Source: Grimontia sedimenti (GTDB lineage Bacteria > Pseudomonadota > Gammaproteobacteria > Enterobacterales > Vibrionaceae). Taken from it: DNA of 64,000 bases. This document shows positions 10,587 to 19,393 of the stretch, in pieces (within the stretch, counting starts at the first letter, position 1; each line of letters opens with the position of its first letter). The DNA is taken from positions 62,001 to 126,000 of the forward strand of contig NZ_JAALDL010000002.1 in NCBI RefSeq assembly GCF_011045095.1, given 5' to 3'. The translations under genes were made by a program, and so were the position numbers. Below the pieces are notes generated by a model. That model did not search any database. It was given only the letters and a program-made list of their open reading frames with translations, and was not told where the DNA came from.

Positions 10587-11135
10587 ATGTTGAAGCCAAA
10601 TAATGCGTGGAAGTGGTACTTCGATTCCGAAGCTCAAACGCTGATGCTGGATTTGGGTCAGGAGATGGTTTTCCGTGTTGCTATTGAAAAGAAACACCTC
10701 ATCCCCGATGCGTTTGTCGATACCCCATTTTCAGTCGATGACGCATCACTCTTTCAAGCTTACTCAGATGCAGTAAGCGTCTTACCTTTATCCGGCCCTA
10801 GAAAGGCCGAAATCGTTTTGAACGCAGTGGCAGCAAAACGCTTCCATAAACCGCTTCTACCTAAAAGCTGGTTTTTTCAGGCTCAGGAAGGGGACCTCTC
10901 TCCAGAACTAGGTTCCATTATTGAACTGAAAACCGATCACGGCAGCGAAGCATTCCTGGTAATTGAAAATGCAGGCTCAGCGTCCTTGTGCATGCATGCC
11001 AGTGAGAATCCGCTTATGCTGAACGACACTAAAAATATGCGGTTTTGCGAAGCTATAAAAGTAATGAATGACCGGTTATCTACATACCAACAGCAATACG
11101 ATAACGGCAGTGGTCATTATGCGTTAGTGGGCTGA
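10587..11135 (+). CDS. zapC: Cell division protein ZapC
   Basis: ZapC is a cytoplasmic FtsZ-binding protein that bundles FtsZ protofilaments and stabilises the Z ring. This 182-residue protein begins MLKPNNAWKWYFDSEAQTLM, matching the ZapC N-terminal signature (KPxxxWxWYxD), and continues with the conserved FxVDDASLF segment. The pyrD–zapC neighbourhood is the standard one. CAGGAG lies about 9 nt before the ATG. The stop codon lies inside the stem of the terminator that follows. Confidence 0.94.
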   Translation: MLKPNNAWKWYFDSEAQTLMLDLGQEMVFRVAIEKKHLIPDAFVDTPFSVDDASLFQAYSDAVSVLPLSGPRKAEIVLNAVAAKRFHKPLLPKSWFFQAQEGDLSPELGSIIELKTDHGSEAFLVIENAGSASLCMHASENPLMLNDTKNMRFCEAIKVMNDRLSTYQQQYDNGSGHYALVG

Positions 11136-11170
11136 TAGAGCGGCTTCTATCAGCCCCATTTTCTTTCCAT
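11129..11170 (+). terminator. Rho-independent terminator overlapping the zapC stop
   Basis: An 11-bp stem, GGGCTGATAGA (11129–11139) with TCTATCAGCCC (11146–11156), closes the loop GCGGCT and is followed by a T-rich stretch. The zapC TGA is within the 5' arm. Confidence 0.85.
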
Positions 11171-12110
11171 TGTTTGACTCAAGATCCTCATACTCCCAAA
11201 CGCAAAACCGAGCGCTCAGCGCAACCTTGCCAGACACACATACTCGCCCTGTATCCCTCATATATACAACCTGATGGCATGAATAAGGACAATACCGCTT
11301 CGATAGCGTGTGCCTTTATGTTCTGTAAAAAGACTTTACGAGACGGAAATCCTTCATCAATCTTGCCGAAGATTGAGGCTCAGGTTTCACCCGCTGAGTG
11401 ATAAAAATCTTCGGTACATTCTCAATATTCACTGATAGATAATCCGACAGACTTAGTCCGACATTTCGTCGATTCAGCTGATAATCGGGGAGATGCACTG
11501 GATATTAATAGTGATGAATGTCACATTAAATGAAACTATCTGCTGTATTTTTGCTCTCTATCTCTTCTTCATTCAAGCCAAAATTTGCTCAATTTGGTAA
11601 ACATTAATGCCATTACTTCCCCCTTTATAGGAGTCAATACATCCAAAAACTCACTCTGGTATATACCAAATATAAGCATGATTTGCGTTTCCTGATGGGA
11701 ACTAATCTGATCAAGTTGAGAATATTAACTTCAGATTTAATATGTCTTTGTGCATAAGTGTGTGCTTACTTAATGTTCGAAGAGCGGTGAATAAAATGAG
11801 AAGTTGTCGCTAAAAGATAGCGGTATTCTAAGCGGATTAAGCGTGTTTCTCCTGGGAAACGAAAAATGGTCTGTGGATAAGTGATGGATGGCGGAAAAGT
11901 GAGCGTGGGATTACGAGCAACCGACTTTTTGCAAAGCGCTTTTTTTCGAGGGTTGATTAGGCATGGTTATGTCATGCACAAAAGCTAGGGTCTCGGCAAA
12001 ATAGGAGCATCCGTATATCAAGGAAAATAGTGAGATATATCACCCTTGATAGAGCGTTGGCGTCTGAATTCGTTTATAATCGCGCGCAACATTCCTCAGA
12101 ATCCATTTCC
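11171..12110. other. Long intergenic region between zapC and rlmKL
   Basis: About 940 bp carries no gene I can support. The short ORFs (for example 11174–11401, TTG start) have no recognisable sequence and poor initiation signals. In E. coli a ycbX-like gene sits between zapC and rlmL; nothing resembling it is present here. The last 100 bp contain the likely rlmKL promoter. Confidence 0.6.
12075..12080 (+). promoter_or_regulatory. Likely -10 element of rlmKL
   Basis: A perfect TATAAT lies 30 bp before the chosen rlmKL ATG. No good -35 hexamer is found at the expected spacing. The inferred transcript would start near 12087, leaving a leader of about 24 nt. It would also exclude the alternative upstream GTG at 12030. 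Confidence 0.45.
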
Positions 12111-14243
12111 ATGAATCAATATTTAGCAATTACCTCCCGCGGTTTAGAAAATCTGCTAGCAGAAGAACTACAAAAACTGGGTGCCAACAGTGTGAAAGCG
12201 GTAAGCGCCGGTGTTCGCTTCCGCGCGGATGAAAAAACTCTCTACACGTGCTGTTTATGGAGCCGCACGGCGTCACGCTTCATTCTTGTTTTGGGTGAAT
12301 TCGCAGTTCGTGACGACATGGACCTGTATCTGGGCGCATCTGCCATTAACTGGCCACAATATTTCAGCGAGAGAAAGCGTATTGCTGTTGATTTCAATGG
12401 TACAAACCGTGAAATCCGAAACAGCCAGTATGGTGCGCTGAAAGTGAAAGACGCGATTGTAGACCGCTTCGTCAAGGCGGACTTGGATCGCCCTAGCATC
12501 GATCGTGAGCAGCCAGACCTACGTATTCACATGCGTCTCTCTAAAGAGCAAGGCCTACTGGGCATCGACATGGTGGGTTCTGGCTTGCACCAACGCGGCT
12601 ATCGCACAGAATCTGGTGCTGCACCGCTTCGTGAAACCAATGCTGCGGCATTGGTCATGAAAAGTGGTTGGACGTTTGACAAGCCTTTGCTGGACCCAAT
12701 GTGTGGTTCCGGTACCTTGCTGATCGAAGCGGCGATGATGGCCGCAGAAGTGGCGCCAGGCCTGAAACGCAAGCGTTGGGGCTTTGAAGCACTGAAATCA
12801 TTCAATCGTGAAGAGTGGATGGAAGTACATGCGGAAGTGACTTTCAAGTCGAAGAAAGGCCCTGCGAAGTGCGAAAGTAAATTCTTCGGCTTCGATAACG
12901 ACCGTCGCGTGCTGGAAACGGCCAAAGCAAACGCCCGCCGTGCTGGCGTAGCAGACCTAATTCAGTTTGAGTTAGGTGATGCAGCGGAACTGACGCGTCC
13001 AGAAGGTTTCGAAGAGGGCAACATCATCTGTAACCCTCCATACGGTGAGCGTCTGGGCACTACGCCAGGTCTTATCGCGCTATACACTCAGCTTGGCGTT
13101 CAGTTGAAGAGCCAATTTAAAGGCTCTATAGCATCCATCTACTCGGGTTCTGACGAGTTGCTGAGCTGCTTGCGCATGCGTGCGGACAGTACTTACAAGC
13201 TTCGTAATGGCGCGCTTGATTGTGTGATGAAAACTTATCACATTACAGCACGTGGTGAGGTGACAACGTCACAAGGTGAACCTGCGCCGGTCGCTGATGT
13301 GGCGCCTGAATTCACCAACCGTCTTCGCAAAAATATCAAGAAGTTGGAAAAATGGGCTAAGCAACAAGGTGTTGAATGTTACCGTCTATACGATTCAGAC
13401 CTGCCTGAATATAACGCGGCAATTGACCGTTACAGCGACAACATTGTTATTCAGGAATATGCACCACCTAAAACCGTCCCAGAAGAGAAGGCACGCCGTC
13501 GTCTGCTGGACATGGTTCGCGCCACCATCGCTGTGACGGGCGTCAATGCCAATAACGTGGTGTTGAAAACCCGAGAGAAGCAAAAGGGCACCAACCAGTA
13601 CGAGAAGTTAGGTGAAGCCAAGCGCTTTATGAAAGTTCACGAATACGGTGTGACGTTAGAGGTGAATCTCTACGATTACCTGGATACAGGCCTGTTTCTG
13701 GATCACCGCTATACACGCAAGATGCTGGGTGAAAAAGCGAAAGGCAAAGATTTCCTCAACCTGTTTGCTTACACCGGCACAGCGACCGTTCACGCGGCGG
13801 TAGGCGGCGCCAGATCGACAACTACGGTAGATATGTCTAAGACTTATCTTGCCTGGGCTGAGCGTAACATGAAGCTTAACGGCAAAGTGGGTCGTCAGCA
13901 CATGTTTGAGCAAGCAGACTGCCTGAAGTGGCTGTCGTTAGCAAAAGGCCAATATGATCTGATTTTTATCGATCCGCCGACTTTCTCGAACTCTAAGCGC
14001 ATGCTCGATACGTTTGATGTCCAACGTGATCACATCAAACTGATGACTGAGCTTAAGCGTCTGCTGCGTGAAGGCGGTGAAATCGTCTTCTCTAACAACA
14101 AGCGTAACTTCAAAATGGATGTTGAAGCGCTGGCAGAGATAGGCTTACAAGCTCAGAACATCACAAACCGCTCAATCCCGATGGATTTTGAGCGTAACAA
14201 ACAGATTCATAACTGTTGGATTATCACACACAAGGAAGGTTAA
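12111..14243 (+). CDS. rlmL: Bifunctional 23S rRNA methyltransferase RlmKL (m7G2069 / m2G2445)
   Basis: This fusion protein methylates G2445 (N2, N-terminal RlmL half) and G2069 (N7, C-terminal RlmK half) of 23S rRNA. It has an N-terminal THUMP domain (about 45–155). RlmL follows with [15 protein letters not shown] and the catalytic NPPYGERLG. RlmK comes next with [15 protein letters not shown] and [13 protein letters not shown]. At 710 residues from this ATG it is close to the E. coli protein (702). An in-frame GTG at 12030 would add 27 non-conserved residues and lies upstream of the likely -10 element, so I rejected it. The stop codon overlaps the next start (TAATG). Confidence 0.97.
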   Translation: MNQYLAITSRGLENLLAEELQKLGANSVKAVSAGVRFRADEKTLYTCCLWSRTASRFILVLGEFAVRDDMDLYLGASAINWPQYFSERKRIAVDFNGTNREIRNSQYGALKVKDAIVDRFVKADLDRPSIDREQPDLRIHMRLSKEQGLLGIDMVGSGLHQRGYRTESGAAPLRETNAAALVMKSGWTFDKPLLDPMCGSGTLLIEAAMMAAEVAPGLKRKRWGFEALKSFNREEWMEVHAEVTFKSKKGPAKCESKFFGFDNDRRVLETAKANARRAGVADLIQFELGDAAELTRPEGFEEGNIICNPPYGERLGTTPGLIALYTQLGVQLKSQFKGSIASIYSGSDELLSCLRMRADSTYKLRNGALDCVMKTYHITARGEVTTSQGEPAPVADVAPEFTNRLRKNIKKLEKWAKQQGVECYRLYDSDLPEYNAAIDRYSDNIVIQEYAPPKTVPEEKARRRLLDMVRATIAVTGVNANNVVLKTREKQKGTNQYEKLGEAKRFMKVHEYGVTLEVNLYDYLDTGLFLDHRYTRKMLGEKAKGKDFLNLFAYTGTATVHAAVGGARSTTTVDMSKTYLAWAERNMKLNGKVGRQHMFEQADCLKWLSLAKGQYDLIFIDPPTFSNSKRMLDTFDVQRDHIKLMTELKRLLREGGEIVFSNNKRNFKMDVEALAEIGLQAQNITNRSIPMDFERNKQIHNCWIITHKEG

Positions 14244-14497
14244 TGGCCTTAATCCTCTACAGCACGGAAGGGTGTCACTTATGTGAAGAGGCATTGGCGC
14301 TATTTCAGGCAGCGGGTAAAACCGCTGCCTTGCGCGTTGTAGACATAGCGTTTGATGACGCTTTGTTTGAGCGTTACGGCGTCACTATTCCGGTGCTTTC
14401 TCTCCAAAATAATGACGGCTCAGTCGACGATGAACTGGGCTGGCCATTCGATTCTTCAGCTTTAAACACTTGGTTAGTAAAACATGGCATTGATTAA
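14243..14497 (+). CDS. Glutaredoxin-family protein (DUF836-like)
   Basis: This is an 84-residue thioredoxin-fold protein with the redox motif CHLC near the N-terminus (YSTEGCHLCEEALALF) and the cis-proline segment TIPVLSL. The family sits between rlmL and uup in many Vibrio genomes. A redox or thiol-transfer role is inferred from the fold; the substrate is unknown. The ATG overlaps the rlmKL stop codon, and the 3' end overlaps the uup start by 14 bases, so the three genes are translationally coupled. Confidence 0.85.
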   Translation: MALILYSTEGCHLCEEALALFQAAGKTAALRVVDIAFDDALFERYGVTIPVLSLQNNDGSVDDELGWPFDSSALNTWLVKHGID

Positions 14498-16403
14498 CAT
14501 CACTAACGCGCAACTGGCTTATGGTGATAACCCGTTGCTGGATCACGCAGAGTTTGTCCTGCAGCAGGGTGAGCGGGTTTGTTTGGTTGGCCGTAATGGC
14601 GCAGGTAAATCGACCTTAATGAAGGTGATTCATGGCACCGTTCAACTCGACGACGGCAGCATTAACCGCCAACAAGATCTGAAGGTTTCCCGCCTAGAGC
14701 AAGATCCTCCGCGTGATGCTGAGGGAAGTGTTGTTGATTATGTCGCTGAAGGGTTGGCAGAGGTTGGTGCGCAACTCAAAGAGTATCACGACCTTCTGGG
14801 CTTAATTGAGCATGACCCAAGCGAGAAGAACATTAATCGCTTGGCACGTGTTCAAGAGCAACTGGAACATTCCGGTGCGTGGCGTTTTGAAAACCAACTG
14901 ACCACGGTACTAGGCGCGTTGAAACTGGATGGCACTAAAAAGCTGTCTGAGCTCTCTGGTGGCTGGCAGCGCAAAGCGGCGCTGGCTCGTGCGCTGGTGT
15001 GTGATCCAGACGTTCTGCTGCTTGATGAGCCAACCAACCACTTGGATGTGGCGACCATCATCTGGCTGGAAAACTTCCTGAAAGATTTCAAAGGTGCCAT
15101 AGTCTTCATCTCACACGATCGTGCATTTATTCGATCTATGGCAACCCGTATTGTCGATTTAGACCGTGGCCAACTGACTTCTTGGCCGGGCGACTACGAG
15201 AAGTACCTAGAAGGCAAAGAAGAGATGCTACGCGTCGAAGCTGAGCAGAATGCCGAATTTGATAAGAAACTGGCACAGGAAGAAACCTGGATTCGTCAGG
15301 GCATCAAAGCACGCCGTACCCGCAATGAAGGTCGTGTACGGGCACTGAAACAGCTTCGTCGCGAGCGTGCAGAGCGTGTAGAAGTGCAGGGCAACGCAAA
15401 CATCCAGCTGGATGAAGCTGTGCGCTCGGGCAAGATTGTGTTTGAAGCGAGTGACATCGACTATCACTGGGATGGTAAAAAGATCATCGGTGATTTCAGT
15501 TTTAATGTGATGCGTGGAGATCGTATCGCGCTGATCGGCCCCAATGGCTGCGGTAAAAGTACGCTGTTGAAGTTAATGCTGGAAAAAATCGCTCCAGATT
15601 CAGGTAAGTTCCACGTCGGTACCAAGTTGGAAGTCGCTTACTTTGACCAATACCGCGAAAAGCTGGATCCGGAAAAGACGGTTATCGACAATCTGGCAGA
15701 AGGGAAAATGGAAGTAGAAGTAGGGGGCCGTAAGCGACATGTGCTCGGTTATCTACAAGACTTCTTGTTCCACCCACGCCGTGCTCGTACGCCCGTAAAA
15801 GCACTGTCAGGTGGCGAGAAAAACAGGCTTCTGCTGGCGCGAATTTTCCTAAAACCCTGCAACCTTTTGGTCCTCGATGAACCAACCAACGATTTGGACA
15901 TCGAAACTCTGGAACTTTTGGAAGAATTGCTTGCCAATTATCAGGGTACGTTACTGTTGGTGAGCCACGATCGCCAATTCGTCGACAATACCGTTACCCA
16001 TAGCTGGATTTTTGAAGGCGATGGTGTCATCCGGAAATTTGTTGGTGGCTATCACGATGCGATGCAGCAACGTGAGAACTATCTCAAGACCATCGAGTCA
16101 GAAAAACCGAAAGCGAAGGAAACTCCAAAGGAAGAAGCGCCTAAAAAACAGGCAAATAACAATAAGCCGGGCAAAAAACTGTCTTACAAGTTGCAAAGAG
16201 AGCTTGAAGCACTTCCACAGCTTATTGAAAACCTAGAGAATGAAATCGCGCAAATACAGGAATCGGTAAACGATCCTGCGTTCTTCCAGAAAAGCACGGA
16301 AGAGACACAGCCTGTTCTGCAGCGTTTAAGCGAAGCAGAAGCTGAGTTGGAAACCGCCTTTGAACGATGGGAAGAACTCGAAGAGATGCAAAAGGAATCG
16401 TAA
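14484..16403 (+). CDS. uup: ABC-F family ATPase Uup
   Basis: Uup is a soluble ABC-F protein acting on ribosomes or branched DNA intermediates; loss raises precise transposon excision in E. coli. The 639 residues hold two ABC domains: Walker A GRNGAGKST (about 37–45) with LSGGWQRKAALARA, and GPNGCGKST (about 353) with LSGGEKNRLLLAR. The two Walker B segments are VLLLDEPTNHLD and LLVLDEPTNDLD. A basic linker with TRNEGRVRALKQLRRER lies between them. A C-terminal coiled coil (about 560–635) is typical of Uup. It overlaps the glutaredoxin gene and the following DUF3466 start. Confidence 0.95.
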   Translation: MALINITNAQLAYGDNPLLDHAEFVLQQGERVCLVGRNGAGKSTLMKVIHGTVQLDDGSINRQQDLKVSRLEQDPPRDAEGSVVDYVAEGLAEVGAQLKEYHDLLGLIEHDPSEKNINRLARVQEQLEHSGAWRFENQLTTVLGALKLDGTKKLSELSGGWQRKAALARALVCDPDVLLLDEPTNHLDVATIIWLENFLKDFKGAIVFISHDRAFIRSMATRIVDLDRGQLTSWPGDYEKYLEGKEEMLRVEAEQNAEFDKKLAQEETWIRQGIKARRTRNEGRVRALKQLRRERAERVEVQGNANIQLDEAVRSGKIVFEASDIDYHWDGKKIIGDFSFNVMRGDRIALIGPNGCGKSTLLKLMLEKIAPDSGKFHVGTKLEVAYFDQYREKLDPEKTVIDNLAEGKMEVEVGGRKRHVLGYLQDFLFHPRRARTPVKALSGGEKNRLLLARIFLKPCNLLVLDEPTNDLDIETLELLEELLANYQGTLLLVSHDRQFVDNTVTHSWIFEGDGVIRKFVGGYHDAMQQRENYLKTIESEKPKAKETPKEEAPKKQANNNKPGKKLSYKLQRELEALPQLIENLENEIAQIQESVNDPAFFQKSTEETQPVLQRLSEAEAELETAFERWEELEEMQKES

Positions 16404-18256
16404 TGCAATTCAACAAATTCAAACTATCTGCTATCGCGCTTGCGATAGCAGGTATCCCTGCGGTAGCAAATGCTGCTTATTACCAAGTTCAACTATTGGA
16501 CTCGCCTTCAAGCAATTCCTCTCAGGCAACCGCTATTTCTTCTGATTCTTCGAAGGTAGCTGTAGAAGGGTTAAGTGGCCCGGTTGGTCTGAATTATTCA
16601 GAAGAACTGCCTTACATGGTGGATGTCGAACACTTCATCAATAGTCAGGATGATCTTTACCGCTATTGTCGCGACTACCTCGGTTATAACACCTGTGAAG
16701 AGTGGGCAGACGAGAGATGGTATGGCGTTCAAGCCAGCGGCACTGTCTGTAAAGAAGAAGACAGCGAACAAAACTGCCTTGGTGGGTTAAAGAAGGAAAT
16801 TGATGCTTGGACGAATGGTTTCACGAGCAACAGCATCGCCGAGCTAAGCGGTAACCGAGTTGATCCTTTTGATAGTGGCGTGTGGGGAACGGAACCAAAT
16901 GCTCCAGTCCAAGCGAATTCATCTAATGTGGTTATCAATGCGATAAATGGCGATGATGCTATTGGTGCATCCAGTAGCCCATTTTACAAGCTGGGTTCAA
17001 ACTATGTACGTGCATTTAAAAGCAGAGGCTTCAACGGCGCCGACGAGTTGTTGCCGCCTAAAGACTCGACCGATGTTATTGACACCATAGGTCAGACAAA
17101 CGCAAATGGTTTTGTGATTGCAGACCCGGATGGAACTGCTACCACCATTCTGTTCGGTTCTGCGTCTATTAGTAACATGGCGGAGCCAACTAACGGGAAC
17201 AAGGTACCAGAGGGTGCAACAAATGAACTGAGTAACCTTAATAGTTGCTCATCAACAGTTAATTGGACTGATCGCGCTTGTCAGTACTATCAGTTTGCTA
17301 ACCAAGCAGCGATTTGGGTACCAAGTTACACGGACGAGCCACAGCGAGCTCGGGTTATTGCAGATTTCCCTGACGGTGCGACAGGTAATACAGATGATAC
17401 CGCTCAGGCGAGCGTCAATGCGGCGGCTTTGGTGTCAGGTGCTTCTGCACCAACATTGGTAGGTTTTAATACTTACAATGACAGTCGTTTTTATGGCCGT
17501 GCAGTGAAATTCAGCCCAGTGGCTGATTTCTCAACATGTTTGACCGATTTGGAAACGGATGCAACGAAACGTTGTTGGACGATGTCACTCATCCCTGGCG
17601 TCGATATCCGCCAAGGCGGCGACATTGTTTATCGCTATACAGAAGCGACTGACATCAACAGCAACGGTTTGGTTGTCGGCGTGGCGAAAAGCGCGCGTTT
17701 GAATAACGGTGCTTATGCAGAAACTATTTTCGTTAACAACGGCAACTCAACAACACTTCTGGGTGCTTCCCAAAACGCACTTTTCTTCTCTGGCTATAAC
17801 GGTACCGCAGCGGCGATCAACAATAGTAATGAGTTGGTAGGTAAGGTTGATACCGAAAATGCCCGTGACCGTTCTCGCCGCCAACGTGGTTACATCTACG
17901 CACATGGTGGGACGATTGGCAGTTCATCTGCTTGGCTGTTAGATGACCTGACCAATGACGGAAATGCTTCGGGCAACAATAACCAGTTCCGTATCGCAGA
18001 AGCCTTTGATATCAATGACAAGGGTGATATTGCGGCATCTGCATTCTTCTGTGATGGCGGTTATTCATCCGTTGCACATGATGCACTATGTAACGGCACT
18101 GAAGAGTTGGTTGCGGTCAAACTGACTCGTGACGATACCGCTCAAATTACTGCTCGTCCTTATGAGGTTAAAACCATCGAACGTAGCGGTGGTGGTATTG
18201 GTGTGCTAGGCCTCGGGTTGCTGGCGTTAGGCGGTATTTTCCGTCGTAAAAAGTAA
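16403..18256 (+). CDS. DUF3466 family secreted protein with GlyGly-CTERM tail
   Basis: This is a 617-residue exported protein. The start overlaps the uup stop (TAATG) and is followed by a clear signal peptide (KLSAIALAIAGIPAVANA, cleavage near residue 24). The body has the repeated DINSNGLVVGVA / DINDKGDIAASAF pattern of DUF3466 beta-rich repeats. The C-terminus is a glycine-rich stretch, a hydrophobic helix and a basic end (GGGIGVLGLGLLALGGIFRRKK in two segments), the GlyGly-CTERM arrangement processed by rhombosortase. The uup–DUF3466–rmf order is common in Vibrionaceae. Its function is unknown; surface display or release by type II secretion is inferred. Confidence 0.88.
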   Translation: MQFNKFKLSAIALAIAGIPAVANAAYYQVQLLDSPSSNSSQATAISSDSSKVAVEGLSGPVGLNYSEELPYMVDVEHFINSQDDLYRYCRDYLGYNTCEEWADERWYGVQASGTVCKEEDSEQNCLGGLKKEIDAWTNGFTSNSIAELSGNRVDPFDSGVWGTEPNAPVQANSSNVVINAINGDDAIGASSSPFYKLGSNYVRAFKSRGFNGADELLPPKDSTDVIDTIGQTNANGFVIADPDGTATTILFGSASISNMAEPTNGNKVPEGATNELSNLNSCSSTVNWTDRACQYYQFANQAAIWVPSYTDEPQRARVIADFPDGATGNTDDTAQASVNAAALVSGASAPTLVGFNTYNDSRFYGRAVKFSPVADFSTCLTDLETDATKRCWTMSLIPGVDIRQGGDIVYRYTEATDINSNGLVVGVAKSARLNNGAYAETIFVNNGNSTTLLGASQNALFFSGYNGTAAAINNSNELVGKVDTENARDRSRRQRGYIYAHGGTIGSSSAWLLDDLTNDGNASGNNNQFRIAEAFDINDKGDIAASAFFCDGGYSSVAHDALCNGTEELVAVKLTRDDTAQITARPYEVKTIERSGGGIGVLGLGLLALGGIFRRKK

Positions 18257-18267
18257 TTTCACTTTCT

Positions 18268-18303
18268 GGCTCATCTTCACAAATTTATGTTGGATGAGCC
18301 TTT
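18268..18303 (+). terminator. Weak terminator-like hairpin after DUF3466 gene
   Basis: GGCTCATC (18268–18275) pairs with GATGAGCC (18293–18300) around a 17-nt loop and is followed by only three T residues. It may work as a 3' end or processing hairpin. Confidence 0.5.
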
Positions 18304-18421
18304 CGATGCTTGATTATTTATTAACCATGCGTGAATCTTAATTGGTGAGGGTCATAAAAGATCAACTTGAATGAAACCTCACTGAAAAGATACAACCATC
18401 TTAGGATAAGAGGGCGAATAT

Positions 18422-18592
18422 ATGAAAAGACAGAAGCGAGATCGTTTAGAGCGAGCACAAGCGAAAGGCTATCAAGCTGGTGTAAACGGTCGATCCTCTG
18501 AGACATGTCCCTATCAAGCCATGGACGCGCGCAGCCAATGGCTAGGAGGTTGGCGCGAAGGTCGAGATACGAAAGTATCGATGCTGAAGTAA
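18422..18592 (+). CDS. rmf: Ribosome modulation factor
   Basis: RMF dimerises 70S ribosomes into inactive 100S particles in stationary phase. The 56-codon gene reads MKRQKRDRLERAQAKGYQAG, followed by the conserved NGRSxxxCPYQ and WLGGWREGR segments, and has the usual family length. GGATAAGAG lies upstream of the ATG. It is monocistronic with its own terminator and lies convergent to fabA, as in E. coli (rmf–fabA). Confidence 0.96.
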   Translation: MKRQKRDRLERAQAKGYQAGVNGRSSETCPYQAMDARSQWLGGWREGRDTKVSMLK

Positions 18593-18620
18593 CTTTTTAA
18601 CCCACATAAAACTATACATG

Positions 18621-18646
18621 AGCCCCGGAAAACGGGGCTTTTGTTT
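18621..18646 (+). terminator. Rho-independent terminator after rmf
   Basis: AGCCCCG (18621–18627) pairs with CGGGGCT (18633–18639) around GAAAA, followed by TTTTGTTT. Confidence 0.92.
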
Positions 18647-18667
18647 ATCCTTTAATGCACTATAACT
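18647..18667 (+). repeat. Intergenic repeat, copy A (core GCACTATAACT)
   Basis: A 21-bp stretch ending GCACTATAACT is identical to 27403–27423. A third, partly diverged copy is at 30355–30377. Copies A and B start directly after the T tract of a terminator. Confidence 0.7.
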
Positions 18668-18761
18668 ATATATGCTTAACCCTATTTAAACTTCGTTACT
18701 GAGAGATAGTGGCTAGCGCGTTGCTTATTAGTGGGAAAGGGAGAGGAGGTAAAACACAATT

Positions 18762-18787
18762 AACAAAAAACCGCCCGGAGGCGGTTT
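18762..18787 (-). terminator. Rho-independent terminator of fabA
   Basis: On the minus strand, AAACCGCC (18787–18780) pairs with GGCGGTTT (18775–18768) around TCCG, followed by a TTTT tract. It ends the leftward fabA transcript. Confidence 0.9.
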
Positions 18788-18811
18788 AGAATTTGGCGTG
18801 TCGATGTCGAC

Positions 18812-19330
18812 TTAGAAAGAAGAGGTGTCCTGGAACAAGCCTACTTTCAGATCTTTCGCTACGTAGATTTCTTTGCCATCCACCAGCACACGGCCATCAG
18901 CCAGACCCATCACCAGTTTGCGGTTGATAACGCGCTTCATCTGGATTTCATAAGTCACTTTCTTTGCGGTAGGCAGAATTTGACCGGTAAATTTCACTTC
19001 GCCCACACCCAGTGCACGACCTTTACCTTCACCACCGACCCATCCGAGGAAGAAGCCAACCAGTTGCCACATCGCGTCAAGGCCAAGGCAACCAGGCATA
19101 ACTGGGTCGCCAGGGAAGTGGCAATCAAAGAACCATAGGTCTGGAGTAATGTCTAGCTCGGCAATGATAAAGCCTTTACCGTGATCACCACCTTCGTCCG
19201 TGATGTTAGAAATGCGATCCATCATCAGCATGTTAGGTGCTGGAAGTTGTGGACGACCTGGGCCGAAAAGCTCTCCTTGGCTAGAGGCTAGGAGGTCGTC
19301 TCTGTCATAAGAGTGGCGTTTCATTAGCAT
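18812..19330 (-). CDS. fabA: 3-hydroxydecanoyl-ACP dehydratase/isomerase
   Basis: FabA dehydrates 3-hydroxydecanoyl-ACP and isomerises trans-2- to cis-3-decenoyl-ACP, the branch point to unsaturated fatty acids. The 172 residues equal the E. coli protein and align throughout: [10 protein letters not shown], then [19 protein letters not shown] with the catalytic His (about 71) and Asp (about 85), and [11 protein letters not shown] chose the ATG at 19330 (MLMKRHSY) because it matches the E. coli N-terminal length. An upstream in-frame extension to 19387 crosses the operator. The 5' leader carries a hairpin that includes the ribosome-binding site, and a FabR-type palindrome lies 35–50 bp upstream. 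Confidence 0.97.
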   Translation of the reverse strand: MLMKRHSYDRDDLLASSQGELFGPGRPQLPAPNMLMMDRISNITDEGGDHGKGFIIAELDITPDLWFFDCHFPGDPVMPGCLGLDAMWQLVGFFLGWVGGEGKGRALGVGEVKFTGQILPTAKKVTYEIQMKRVINRKLVMGLADGRVLVDGKEIYVAKDLKVGLFQDTSSF

Positions 19331-19334
19331 TAAA

Positions 19335-19360
19335 CTGCTCCTGCAAAAAGATAGGAGCAG
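19335..19360 (-). promoter_or_regulatory. fabA leader hairpin covering the Shine-Dalgarno
   Basis: On the minus strand CTGCTCCT pairs perfectly with AGGAGCAG (8 bp) around a 10-nt U-rich loop. The 3' arm contains the AGGAG ribosome-binding site, 7 nt before the fabA ATG, so the paired form should hide it. The pairing is seen directly; translational control is inference. Confidence 0.55.
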
Positions 19361-19364
19361 ATTA

Positions 19365-19380
19365 GCGTACACGTGTACGC
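19365..19380. promoter_or_regulatory. FabR-type operator upstream of fabA
   Basis: The 16-bp perfect palindrome GCGTACACGTGTACGC closely matches the FabR consensus known from E. coli fabA and fabB (AGCGTACAnnTGTnCGCT). It lies just upstream of the fabA leader, so repression of unsaturated fatty acid synthesis by FabR is expected. Confidence 0.8.
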
Positions 19381-19393
19381 CAAACAACTCGGA

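Noticed and set aside
11174-11401. 75-codon TTG-initiated ORF after zapC
   Set aside because: No ribosome-binding site, no recognisable sequence, and it begins inside the terminator tail of zapC.
12030-12110. N-terminal extension of RlmKL from GTG 12030
   Set aside because: It is not conserved and lies upstream of the TATAAT element; the ATG at 12111 gives the family N-terminus.
19331-19387. N-terminal extension of FabA
   Set aside because: It would translate through the FabR-type operator and leader hairpin; the family start is at 19330.
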